From Poriferisodalis sp965203655 (GTDB lineage: Bacteria; Actinomycetota; Acidimicrobiia; Acidimicrobiales; Poriferisodalaceae), in contig NZ_CBDBDD010000008.1 of assembly GCF_965203655.1 (NCBI RefSeq), forward strand, positions 186,001 through 250,000: a stretch of DNA of 64,000 nt, read 5' to 3'. The notes beneath the pieces are model-generated. The model searched no databases. It saw nothing but the letters and a program-made list of their open reading frames with translations, and had not been told where the DNA came from. Positions 1 to 7,908 of the stretch are shown here, one piece after another; position 1 is the stretch's first letter; each line of letters starts with the position of its first letter. The position numbers and the translations under genes are program-made.

Positions 1-964
1 CCATCAGCCGCAGCGTGTTGGCAGCGCCGCCGAGCGTCACCGAGAGGTGCGTAGTGCCGTTCTCAAGGCCGAGCACAATCGAGGTGGGATCGGGCGTGAT
101 CTCCATCACGATCTCGTCCAGGCACGGCGTGCCCTCGATGAAGAAGTCGTCGAAGCGCTCCATCCGGATGATCGTGCCGGGTTCGTACTCGGCCAGCCGG
201 AACGGACCCGAGCCCACAAAGTCCTCGGTGTTGCGGGGGTGGGTCGGCAGGTCCTGGCCGTCATCGAAGATGTGCTTGGGGATGATCGGCAGCAGGCCGG
301 GCGACATCGCCAGCAGGATTGCCGGGTGCGGCTGGCTGAGGTTGATGACCGCAGTGTGCTCGTCGGGCGTGTCCACGCTTGTCACCGGTGCGTACATCGG
401 CTTGAACGGGTGATGCGCCTGCACCGTCTGGATCGAGAATGCCACGTCCGCGGAGGTGATCGGCATGCCGTCGTGGAAGACTGCGTCCTCGACCAGATGC
501 AGCGTCACCGAGAGGCCGTCATCGGCGACCTCCCAGCTCTCTGCCAGGTACGGCATCGGGTTGTACTCGGCGTCGTAGCGCAGCGGGCTGGCATTGAGCT
601 GCGTTCCGGGCACGGCGGTCGCATAGCCCGACTGCACAGTGCCGTTGAGATGCCTGGGCACCTGCGTGCTGCCGATGATGAGCGTCCCGCCGACGTTGGC
701 GCCGTCATTGCACGGACCGTGCGCCGCAGCCATGTCGTCGCCGTCTTCGTCCTCGTCGTGGTCGTGGCCGTCGTCCTCGTCGTGGCCGTCGTCCTCGTCG
801 TGGTCGTCGCCGTCGTCGGCCATGTCGTCGTCGGCCATGTCATCGGTGTCCGGTGCCGCTGTGGCCGCGGGTGCCGCACCGTCATCGTCGTCGTCGCTTG
901 TGCATGCCGCAGCGACAAGCGCAAACACGGCTAGCACGGCAACGAGCAGTCGCCATTTCTTCAT
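1..964 (-). CDS. ABC transporter substrate-binding lipoprotein, family 5 (peptide/nickel type), 3' end outside window
   Basis: I translated this from the reverse strand; it begins at ATG 964 and runs off the left edge, giving 321 codons. The N-terminus is a lipoprotein signal: basic start MKKWR, hydrophobic stretch, lipobox LVAAAC with Cys21. Next comes an extreme Asp/His/Glu-rich linker (about residues 27-80) with MADDD units and HDEDDG-like units. After residue 85 the mature domain looks like SBP family 5: a LNGTVQSG-like opening, YLAESWEVADDG, VFHDGMPITSADVAFSI and GSGPFRLAEYEPG, all typical of DppA/OppA-like proteins. It would capture peptides or a similar solute outside the membrane and pass it to an ABC permease, which is not in view. 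A good ribosome binding site (GAGGGAGA) lies 7-8 bases before the ATG. Ligand unknown; family assignment firm. Confidence 0.9.
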   Translation of the reverse strand, partial: MKKWRLLVAVLAVFALVAAACTSDDDDDGAAPAATAAPDTDDMADDDMADDGDDHDEDDGHDEDDGHDHDEDEDGDDMAAAHGPCNDGANVGGTLIIGSTQVPRHLNGTVQSGYATAVPGTQLNASPLRYDAEYNPMPYLAESWEVADDGLSVTLHLVEDAVFHDGMPITSADVAFSIQTVQAHHPFKPMYAPVTSVDTPDEHTAVINLSQPHPAILLAMSPGLLPIIPKHIFDDGQDLPTHPRNTEDFVGSGPFRLAEYEPGTIIRMERFDDFFIEGTPCLDEIVMEITPDPTSIVLGLENGTTHLSVTLGGAANTLRLM

Positions 965-1065
965 GGATCGCTCTCCCTCGCGTACGCATGCCTGCTCGCG
1001 TCAAGTCGCGATCAGGTCGAGCAAGCCGCCCGAAGCGTGGCGGTACCGTATCGCGACTGACGGAC

Positions 1066-1091
1066 GCACTGCGCGTCTTGGCCCGCAGTGC
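1066..1091 (-). terminator. Hairpin downstream of leuD, possible terminator
   Basis: A perfect 8-bp inverted repeat (GCACTGCG / CGCAGTGC) with a 10-base loop lies about 29 bases past the leuD stop codon, in the direction of leuCD transcription. No T-run follows, so intrinsic termination is only a possibility. The rest of 965-1119 holds only the upstream region of the substrate-binding protein gene. Confidence 0.35.
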
Positions 1092-1119
1092 TGGGCCGCA
1101 AGCGAAGTGCCGGAAGCGT

Positions 1120-1710
1120 TCAGGTCGTCGGCAGCCAGGCGGCCCGTGTGGTCTCGTAACGGTCGATGGCTTCGGTGCTGCGAAGCGTGATGCCGATGTC
1201 GTCGAGCCCCTCGAGAAATCGCTCCTGTGTGGCGTCGTCCATCGGGAATGACTCCTCGATGCCCGCAGCGGGTGCGCTCAGCACTCGACGCTCGACGTCG
1301 ACGGTCACCGCGAGGTCAGGATCTTCCGCCACGGCAGTCCGCAGCCGCGCTGCAGCCTCTTCGGAAATCTGAACGGGCACCAGGCCGTTCTTGGTGGAGT
1401 TGTTGCGGAAGATGTCGCCGAAGCGCGGCGAGACCACCGCCACGAAGCCGTAGTCCATCAATGCCCATACGGCGTGCTCTCGTGAGGATCCGGTTCCGAA
1501 GTTGGCACCGGCGACCAGGATCGTCGCGCCGGCGAAGCGCTCATCGTTCAGCACGAAGTCGCGCTCGTCGCGCCACTCGCTGAAGAGCCCCTTGCCGAAG
1601 CCGGTGCGCTCGACGCGCTTGAGCCAGTCGCTGGGGATGATCTGGTCGGTGTCCACGTCCGAACGGTCGAGCGGAACCGCACGGCCTTCATGCACTCTCA
1701 CGGGTTCCAT
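1120..1710 (-). CDS. leuD: 3-isopropylmalate dehydratase small subunit
   Basis: 196 residues, the usual length for LeuD. It is the swivel-domain subunit that, with LeuC, isomerises 2-isopropylmalate to 3-isopropylmalate in leucine synthesis, and (R)-citramalate to 3-methylmalate when CimA is present. Visible landmarks are DVDTDQIIPSDWLK near the N-terminus, the loop GANFGTGSSREHAVWAL around residues 68-84, and FRNNSTKNGLVPV around residues 103-115. The gene follows leuC with a 21-base gap, so the two are surely co-transcribed. The start ATG 1710 is preceded by a plausible purine-rich site. Nothing unusual is seen. Confidence 0.96.
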   Translation of the reverse strand: MEPVRVHEGRAVPLDRSDVDTDQIIPSDWLKRVERTGFGKGLFSEWRDERDFVLNDERFAGATILVAGANFGTGSSREHAVWALMDYGFVAVVSPRFGDIFRNNSTKNGLVPVQISEEAAARLRTAVAEDPDLAVTVDVERRVLSAPAAGIEESFPMDDATQERFLEGLDDIGITLRSTEAIDRYETTRAAWLPTT

Positions 1711-1731
1711 CAGCGCATTCCCTTGTTCGAT

Positions 1732-3153
1732 TCAGGCCAGATCGTCAGGGGTGACGAAGCGGCCGGCGATCGCCGTCGCGGCGGCAACTTCCGGCGAGCA
1801 CAGATGCGTGCGCCCGCCGCGGCCCTGCCGGCCCTCGAAGTTGCGGTTCGAGGTTGACGCCGAGCGTTCGCCCGGCGCGAGCTTGTCGGGATTCATGGCC
1901 AGACACATCGAGCAGCCCGGCTCACGCCAGTCGAAACCCGCCTCGGTGAATATCTCGTGCAGCCCTTCAGCCTCTGCCTGGGTCTTGACGGCGAACGAGC
2001 CGGGCACGACCAGCGTCCGAACCCCGTCGGCCACCGTGCGACCCTGTGCCACGGCCGCAGCCGCACGCAGGTCCTCGATGCGAGAATTCGTGCAGCTCCC
2101 GATGAAGACCGTGTCGACTGCCACGTCGGAGAGCCGGGTGCCAGCGGACAGCCCCATGTAATCCAACGCCCGCTGGGCGGTCGTCGCCTCGACAGGGTCG
2201 TCGAAATCGCTCGGCGCGGGCACGGTGCCGTCGATCGGGATGACGTGTGCGGGATTGGTGCCCCATGTGACGTGCGGCCGCAGCGACGCGGCGTCGATGG
2301 ACACCGAACGGTCGAACGTCGCGCCGTCATCGGTGACCAGCGAGCGCCAATCGGCCACCGCAGCTTTCCACTCAGCTCCGGAAGGGACGTGCCGACGGCC
2401 GTTCACATACTCGAATGTGGTGTCGTCGGGCGCGATCATGCCGGCCTTGGCGCCTGCCTCGATGGACATGTTGCAGACGGTCATCCGCCCTTCCATCGAC
2501 AGCGCTTCGATGGCCGAGCCGCGGTATTCGATGATGTGGCCGATGCCGCCGCCGGTGCCGATCCGGCCGATGATGGCGAGCACGATGTCCTTGGCGGTCA
2601 CACCAGCCGGCGCCGTGCCGTCGACGCGTACCTCCATCGTGGAGGGCCGGGTCTGCGGCAGCGTCTGGCTTGCCAGCACGTGCTCCACCTCGGATGTGCC
2701 GATGCCGAATGCCAGCGCACCGAACGCCCCGTGCGTCGAGGTGTGGCTGTCGCCGCACACCACCGTCATGCCGGGCAGTGTGAGTCCCTGCTCGGGTCCG
2801 ATGACATGCACGATGCCCTGGCCCGGATCGCCCATGGGGTACAGCGTGATGCCGAACTCGGCGCAGTTCGCTCGCAGCACTTGCACCTGCTTGGCCGAGA
2901 TCGGGTCAGAGATCGGCAGATGCAGGTCGGCAGTCGGAACGTTGTGGTCCTCGGTGGCGACCGTGAGATCGGGCCGGCGCACCGTGCGTCCGGACATGCG
3001 CAGGCCGTCGAACGCCTGTGGCGAGGTGACCTCATGTATGAGGTGCAGGTCGATGTAGAGGAGATCGGGCTGGCCGCCGCCGGTGCGTACGAGGTGGCGG
3101 TCCCAGATCTTCTCGCTGAGCGTGCGCGGCCCCGCCGCTGCCGGATCTGTCAC
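1732..3153 (-). CDS. leuC: 3-isopropylmalate dehydratase large subunit
   Basis: 473 residues, normal for LeuC. It is the aconitase-fold subunit carrying the [4Fe-4S] cluster that binds substrate. The three cluster cysteines are visible in VFIGSCTNSRIEDLR (one Cys) and PGCSMCLAMNPD (two Cys). VVCGDSHTSTHGAFGALAFGIGTSEVEHV and the SNRNFEGRQGRGGRTHLCSP segment near the C-terminus are standard family blocks. The gene is first of the leuCD pair on the reverse strand, downstream of the separately starting greA. Function is secure; whether the pair serves leucine, the citramalate route to isoleucine, or both cannot be read from this gene alone. Confidence 0.97.
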   Translation of the reverse strand: MTDPAAAGPRTLSEKIWDRHLVRTGGGQPDLLYIDLHLIHEVTSPQAFDGLRMSGRTVRRPDLTVATEDHNVPTADLHLPISDPISAKQVQVLRANCAEFGITLYPMGDPGQGIVHVIGPEQGLTLPGMTVVCGDSHTSTHGAFGALAFGIGTSEVEHVLASQTLPQTRPSTMEVRVDGTAPAGVTAKDIVLAIIGRIGTGGGIGHIIEYRGSAIEALSMEGRMTVCNMSIEAGAKAGMIAPDDTTFEYVNGRRHVPSGAEWKAAVADWRSLVTDDGATFDRSVSIDAASLRPHVTWGTNPAHVIPIDGTVPAPSDFDDPVEATTAQRALDYMGLSAGTRLSDVAVDTVFIGSCTNSRIEDLRAAAAVAQGRTVADGVRTLVVPGSFAVKTQAEAEGLHEIFTEAGFDWREPGCSMCLAMNPDKLAPGERSASTSNRNFEGRQGRGGRTHLCSPEVAAATAIAGRFVTPDDLA

Positions 3154-3215
3154 ATCCCCACTATGGACCCTGTGCGCCCGTCAAACCAACCTGCCGGCGC
3201 AGTCGTTGGGGCCAG

Positions 3216-3695
3216 TCAGGCCTCGATGGCGACGATGTCGATGCTCAGCTGGTTGCCGTTTGCCTCGTAGGTCACCGTCTGGCCGGCCCGTGCGCCCTCG
3301 AGCGCCCGGCCCATCGGAGATCCCGGCGAGACCACCTCGATGCCTGACCGGCGTTCCTCGATCGAGCCGAACAGGTACTGCTCGACTTCCTCGTCGCCCT
3401 GGAAGCGGATGGACACCACGAGGCCCGGAGCCACGACGCTGTCGCCGGAGCTGTCATCAATGTCGGCGACGATCTCGCAGTTCTCCAGGATGGACTTCAG
3501 CCGCATGATGCGGCCTTCCATCTTCCCCTGCTCCTCCTTGGCGGCGTGGTAGTCGCCGTTCTCCGACAGGTCTCCCAGCAGGCGCGCGGTCTCGATCTGT
3601 GCCGCAATATCAATGCGCCCACGACCAGTCAGATCGGTGAGCTCCGCTTGCAGCCGGTCGTGGGTCTCGGCAGAGATGTGATGGATCTCGGGCAC
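3216..3695 (-). CDS. greA: Transcription elongation factor GreA
   Basis: 159 residues, the usual GreA size. GreA enters the RNA polymerase secondary channel and triggers cleavage of backtracked RNA. The N-terminal coiled coil contains the family signature GDLSENGDYHAAKEEQGKM (about residues 41-59), including the acidic tip. The C-terminal FKBP-like domain has GSPMGRALEGARAGQTV, where most family members read SP[IL]GRAL. The gene lies between leuC and the divergent leuB and is probably an independent unit. The start ATG 3695 fits the family N-terminus. Confidence 0.95.
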   Translation of the reverse strand: MPEIHHISAETHDRLQAELTDLTGRGRIDIAAQIETARLLGDLSENGDYHAAKEEQGKMEGRIMRLKSILENCEIVADIDDSSGDSVVAPGLVVSIRFQGDEEVEQYLFGSIEERRSGIEVVSPGSPMGRALEGARAGQTVTYEANGNQLSIDIVAIEA

Positions 3696-3852
3696 CCCGC
3701 GAGGTTACCGAGGGCTTATCCGGGCACACTCTCTGGCGCGATCGGCAAGCCGAGGTCGAACTCGGGGCTCGATCGCGCTTCGGGATGTACTGGCTGGAAA
3801 TCCTGGAGCGGGAGCGGCACGTTCCCCGCACGAACACCCAAGGGGCACCACA

Positions 3853-4851
3853 GTGACTCATCGCATCGCAGTCATCGGCGGAGACGGCATCGGACCCGAG
3901 GTCACCTCGGTCGCTCTCGACGTGATTGCCGCCGCCGGTGCCGGCATCTCGACGACCGAATTCGAACTGGGCGGCCATCGCTACCTGCGGGACGGCACGG
4001 TGCTCGATGACGAGACCCTCGAAGAGCTGCGCACGTTCGACGCCATCCTGCTCGGCGCCGTCGGCACGCCCGACGTGCCGCCAGGCATCATCGAGCGCGG
4101 CCTGCTGCTGAAGGCCCGCTTCGAGCTCGACCTGTACGTGAACCTGCGCCCGTTCACCCTTCCCGACGGCCACAGCTTCACGGTGATCCGCGAGAACACC
4201 GAAGGCGCCTACGCGGGCGAGGGCGGATTCCTTCGCAAGGGCACGCCGCACGAGATCGCCACGCAGGGATCGGTCAACACTCGCATGGGGGCCGAGCGCG
4301 CCATCCGCTACGGCTTCGAGCTGGCTCGCTCCCGCGAACGCCGGCACCTGACGCTGGTGCACAAGACGAACGTCTTGACCTTCTCCGGCGACCTGTGGGA
4401 GCGCACGTTCAACGAGGTAGCCGCTGAGTACCCAGATGTCGAGACGGCGTACAACCACGTCGACGCGGCTTGCATTCATTTCGTGGAGGATCCGCACCGC
4501 TACGAGGTGATCGTCACCGACAACCTCTTCGGCGACATCCTCACCGACCTCGGAGGCGCCGTGGCGGGTGGCATCGGGCTCGCCGCGTCAGCCAACCTGA
4601 ACCCCGACCGCACGGGTCCCTCGCTGTTCGAACCCGTGCATGGCTCGGCGCCCGACATTGCCGGCAAGGGCCTCGCCAACCCCACGGCTGCGGTCCTGTC
4701 AGCAGTGCTCATGCTGGAGTTCTTGGGGGAAGCCGAGTGCGCTGAGCGCGTGCGAGCTGCGTGCGAGGCCGTCATCGCCGACGACTCGGTGCCCGACGTG
4801 GGCACCGAGGAGATCGCCAAGGCGATCACGGCCGGCGTCTCGGAGGGGTGA
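3853..4851 (+). CDS. leuB: 3-isopropylmalate dehydrogenase (isocitrate/isopropylmalate dehydrogenase family)
   Basis: 332 residues, starting at GTG 3853 with AAGGGG about 10 bases upstream. It oxidatively decarboxylates 3-isopropylmalate (or 3-methylmalate on the citramalate route) using NAD. Visible motifs are IAVIGGDGIGPEV at the N-terminus, YVNLRPF, VIRENTEGAYAGEGG, the K-T-N of LVHKTNVLTFSGDLW, the metal-binding run VTDNLFGDILTDLGG and EPVHGSAPDIAGKGLANP. It is about 20 residues shorter than enterobacterial LeuB, which is common for this clade. cimA starts 7 bases after its stop, so the two form an operon. Related enzymes such as tartrate or homoisocitrate dehydrogenase share these motifs; context favours LeuB. 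Confidence 0.92.
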   Translation: MTHRIAVIGGDGIGPEVTSVALDVIAAAGAGISTTEFELGGHRYLRDGTVLDDETLEELRTFDAILLGAVGTPDVPPGIIERGLLLKARFELDLYVNLRPFTLPDGHSFTVIRENTEGAYAGEGGFLRKGTPHEIATQGSVNTRMGAERAIRYGFELARSRERRHLTLVHKTNVLTFSGDLWERTFNEVAAEYPDVETAYNHVDAACIHFVEDPHRYEVIVTDNLFGDILTDLGGAVAGGIGLAASANLNPDRTGPSLFEPVHGSAPDIAGKGLANPTAAVLSAVLMLEFLGEAECAERVRAACEAVIADDSVPDVGTEEIAKAITAGVSEG

Positions 4852-4858
4852 GGCCGTC

Positions 4859-6556
4859 GTGAGCAATGTCGTGAGCAATACAGGCATGAGTGCATCTGAC
4901 ACCACCGACACGACACCCGAACCGGGCGCGTCAGCACCGCTCATCCGCGAAGGCGTACGAGATCCCTCGTGGCCCGAACGAGTCGAGATCTTCGATACGA
5001 CGCTGCGCGACGGCGTCCAGTTCGAAGGCATCTCGGTGTCATCTGAAGACAAGCTCAAAGTGGCTCGCCAGCTCGATGCGCTGGGCATCCAGTGGATCGA
5101 AGGCGGGTGGCCCGGTTCGAATCCCAAGGACGAGGAGTTCTTCGCCCGGGCAGCGACCGAGCTGCAACTTGAGCACGCCACGCTGGTGGCCTTCGGCTCG
5201 ACGCGCCGGCCCCGCGGCCGCGTCGATGACGACCAGACCTTGGCGGCGCTGGTGGCAGCAGGCACGTCCACGGTGTGCATCGTGGGCAAGTCGTGGGACT
5301 ACCACGTCACCGAGGCGCTCCGGCAACCGCTCAGTGAAGGCGTTGCCATGGTCGGCGACTCGATCGAGTTCCTCAAGGGCGAGGGGCTGCGCGTCTTCTT
5401 CGACGCGGAGCACTTCTTCGACGGGTACAAGCGCAACCCCGAGTTCGCGCTGTCGGTGCTCGAAGCGGCGGCGGTCAACGGGGCCGACTGCCTGGTGCTG
5501 TGTGACACCAATGGCGGCTCGCTGCCTCACGAGGTGGAGAACATCGTGCGCGAGGTGGTCGGCCACTTCGACGGCGTCCAGATCGGCATGCACACCCAGA
5601 ACGACACTGGCTGTGCGGTGGCCAACGCTGTGGCAGGCGTGATTGCCGGCGCCACGCACGTGCAGGGCACCGTCAACGGCTACGGGGAGCGCACCGGCAA
5701 TTGCGACAACACCGTGCTGGTGCCCAACCTGACGCTCAAGATGGGCATCGAGACGGTGCCGCGCGAATGCCTGACCCGGTTCACGTCGGTGGCGCATCAC
5801 GTCGCCGAGCTCATGAACATGCCGCCTCAGAACCAGCAGCCTTATGTGGGAACCTCGGCGTTTGCCCACAAGGCGGGCCTGCACACCAGCGCCATCGCGC
5901 GCCGCCCCGACAGCTACGAGCATGTCGACCCGGCGGCAGTCGGCAACAGCACACGCTTCCTGCTCGGCGACCTGTCAGGACGGGCGTCGGTGGAGCTGAA
6001 GGCGGCCGAGCTCGGCATCGAGATCGATAAGGCAGCTATGGCCGATGTAGTCGATGAGCTGAAGCGGCTCGAGCACGCCGGTTATCACTTCGAGGTAGCC
6101 GATGCCTCGCTGGAAATGCTGCTGCGCGAGGCCGCCGGCCAAACATTCGACTTCTTCAAGGTCGAGTCGTTCAAGGTGCTGGTGGAGCGTGGTCGGGAGG
6201 CCGAGTTCGACACGGAGGCCACGCTGCGCATCGTCGTCGGCGGTGACCGACGGGTGACGGTCGGCGAGGGCGATGGCCCTGTGAATGCCCTCGACAACGC
6301 GTTCCGGCAAGCCGTGCGAGACGACTACCCCGAGCTCGATGCAATTCGCCTGACCGACTACAAGGTCCGGGTGCTGGATGCCGACCGGGGCACCGAAGCG
6401 GTCACGAGAGTGCTCATCGACTCCACCGACGGCGAGACGACCTGGACCACCATCGGCGTCTCTGAGAACATCATCGAGTCGTCTTGGCTAGCTCTGCGCG
6501 ATTCGGTCATCTACGCGCTCATGCGCCACCGCATCGACACAAGCGCGAACGCATAA
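4859..6556 (+). CDS. cimA: (R)-citramalate synthase
   Basis: About 565 residues. It condenses pyruvate with acetyl-CoA to (R)-citramalate, giving 2-oxobutyrate for isoleucine without threonine. The HMGL/IPMS-type TIM barrel begins with VEIFDTTLRDGVQFEGIS; most relatives have DGSQ, so the Val is mildly unusual. WIEGGWPGSNPKDEEFF is characteristic of CimA rather than LeuA. Further on are HTQNDTGCAVANA, VQGTVNGYGERTGNCD and YVGTSAFAHKAGLH (metal-binding His), then a C-terminal LeuA allosteric-type domain (about residue 425 onward). Three in-frame starts exist: GTG 4859, GTG 4871 and ATG 4886. I chose 4859 because of its position right after leuB and the GGAGGGG at 4842-4848. Feedback control by isoleucine is inferred from the domain only. 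Confidence 0.9.
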   Translation: MSNVVSNTGMSASDTTDTTPEPGASAPLIREGVRDPSWPERVEIFDTTLRDGVQFEGISVSSEDKLKVARQLDALGIQWIEGGWPGSNPKDEEFFARAATELQLEHATLVAFGSTRRPRGRVDDDQTLAALVAAGTSTVCIVGKSWDYHVTEALRQPLSEGVAMVGDSIEFLKGEGLRVFFDAEHFFDGYKRNPEFALSVLEAAAVNGADCLVLCDTNGGSLPHEVENIVREVVGHFDGVQIGMHTQNDTGCAVANAVAGVIAGATHVQGTVNGYGERTGNCDNTVLVPNLTLKMGIETVPRECLTRFTSVAHHVAELMNMPPQNQQPYVGTSAFAHKAGLHTSAIARRPDSYEHVDPAAVGNSTRFLLGDLSGRASVELKAAELGIEIDKAAMADVVDELKRLEHAGYHFEVADASLEMLLREAAGQTFDFFKVESFKVLVERGREAEFDTEATLRIVVGGDRRVTVGEGDGPVNALDNAFRQAVRDDYPELDAIRLTDYKVRVLDADRGTEAVTRVLIDSTDGETTWTTIGVSENIIESSWLALRDSVIYALMRHRIDTSANA

Positions 6557-6600
6557 CTGGCTGCGGCGAGCACCACCGCCGCTTCCTAGACTCCGCGGCA

Positions 6601-7167
6601 ATGGCTGCACCGCGCCACGTCCGGGTAGGGCCGCTCAGCGAAGTCCGTGCGTATTCCTCGCCGGAGGTGACGCCGCGGCGCTGGCGTGCCGAGCGCCCCG
6701 GCGACCTCGCCAGCGGACAGCCCACGGGTGCATTGCGAGGACATCAGGGACCCGATCAGGGATACGCATACGGCCTCGTGCGACTGTTCGACGACCGGGT
6801 GCTGCTGGTCGATGGCGAGCATCGGCACGATGTCGACGCAGGCTGCGTTGCCGTCGCGCTCAAACGCGCATCGATTTTCGGGCGAGCACCCGTCGTGTGG
6901 GACCTTGAGGCGGGCTACCTGGCGTTCGGATTTCTCGACCCGCAGCCGCCCGCAGCACTCGTGGCGCGACGGATGACCCTCTTTGAAGGCGTCGCAGAAT
7001 CACACCACTACAGCGAGATCCGCACGCTGGTCGCCTGCGTTCCCACCGCAGTGCTGGCGCTGACTCCTGCGGATATCAGGCGCCGATACGAGACCGATCC
7101 CTTGGGCCTGACGCGTGACCCACAGCGACGAGCGCCCGGACCACCCCAGCCCGACAACACTGACTGA
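6601..7167 (+). CDS. Protein of unknown function, 188 residues
   Basis: A soluble, Arg/Ala-rich protein with no signal peptide and no membrane segment. I do not recognise a family. The start ATG 6601 is chosen because the reading frame upstream of it runs into the end of cimA; no clear ribosome binding site is present, so a leaderless or re-initiated start is possible. The composition is compatible with real coding sequence, and the centre (GLVRLFDDRVLLVDGEH, RRMTLFEGVAESHHYSEI) has the alternating pattern of a folded alpha/beta domain. It lies between cimA and a DinB-like gene on the same strand. No function can be offered. Confidence 0.6.
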   Translation: MAAPRHVRVGPLSEVRAYSSPEVTPRRWRAERPGDLASGQPTGALRGHQGPDQGYAYGLVRLFDDRVLLVDGEHRHDVDAGCVAVALKRASIFGRAPVVWDLEAGYLAFGFLDPQPPAALVARRMTLFEGVAESHHYSEIRTLVACVPTAVLALTPADIRRRYETDPLGLTRDPQRRAPGPPQPDNTD

Positions 7168-7189
7168 GACTTCACTGACTGAGACTTCC

Positions 7190-7882
7190 ATGGCCCAGAC
7201 GACGACGCCGCAATCCACCATGACTGTTTTGGAGGCCGAGCCGCCAAGCACAGCGCAGACCGACCGTGAGCTCTTGCGACTGCACCGCCGGGCGTGCACC
7301 GACTTCGCTGCCCGAATGCGGCTGCCCGCCTGGGAGCACATGGCGATGGCGCTGTCACCGCCGCTCGAGTCCTACACCGTGGCCGACCTGCTCGCGCGCG
7401 TCGCTGACGGGAACCTGGCGGCTGCAGCGCAGATGAGCGGTCAGCCGTTGCCGCCCCCGGTCGAGATTCCTACGCCTGCGGCTGGGGTCGCTCTGGGCTT
7501 CGGCGGGCACTCCGAGGATCGTCCCGATCCGACGCGGCCCGTCATCGAGAGCGTGCGCACAGTGCTCGCAGTCGCCGCGGGACTCGATGCTGGTGCTGGC
7601 TTCAGCCCCCGGCTGCGCGACCTGCTGTGGACGCGTGTTGTGGAGTTGACGATCCTGGGCTACGACCTCCAGCAGGCCATCAGTGCCGGCGCCGGGCTCG
7701 ATGAACTGCTCGTGGACAGGGTCCAAGCCGCGGCACCGCCGGTGCAGGTCTGGCCGGGTCTCGAACCGCTCGCAGTCGACCTGTCCACCCCACCGCTGCA
7801 GCGACTGCTCGCGCTGGCCGGCAGGCCGGTGGGTCGCTGGGTCGACTCCTCGGACCCGAACTGCAGTACCGGCCAGTGCTGA
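7190..7882 (+). CDS. DinB/maleylpyruvate-isomerase-like protein (putative mycothiol-dependent fold)
   Basis: About 230 residues from ATG 7190; an in-frame GTG at 7115 would add 25 residues that contain a direct repeat (TLTETSLTETS). The helical pattern, with RVADGNLAAAAQMSGQPLP early and LLWTRVVELTILGYDLQQAI in the middle, resembles actinobacterial mycothiol-dependent maleylpyruvate isomerase-like proteins, where the second segment reads roughly ELVVHGWDLA. The metal-binding histidines usual in that family are not evident here, so catalytic activity is doubtful. The C-terminus ends in SSDPNCSTGQC. The gene precedes gltX closely. The family call is tentative. Confidence 0.5.
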   Translation: MAQTTTPQSTMTVLEAEPPSTAQTDRELLRLHRRACTDFAARMRLPAWEHMAMALSPPLESYTVADLLARVADGNLAAAAQMSGQPLPPPVEIPTPAAGVALGFGGHSEDRPDPTRPVIESVRTVLAVAAGLDAGAGFSPRLRDLLWTRVVELTILGYDLQQAISAGAGLDELLVDRVQAAAPPVQVWPGLEPLAVDLSTPPLQRLLALAGRPVGRWVDSSDPNCSTGQC

Positions 7883-7908
7883 GCGGCGCTGCGTGCGCCA
7901 ATAGCCCG

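Noticed and set aside
505..924. Thr/Arg-rich 139-codon reverse frame near the left edge
   Set aside because: It is an out-of-frame reading of the acidic repeat of the substrate-binding lipoprotein; the lipobox-bearing frame from 964 is the real one.
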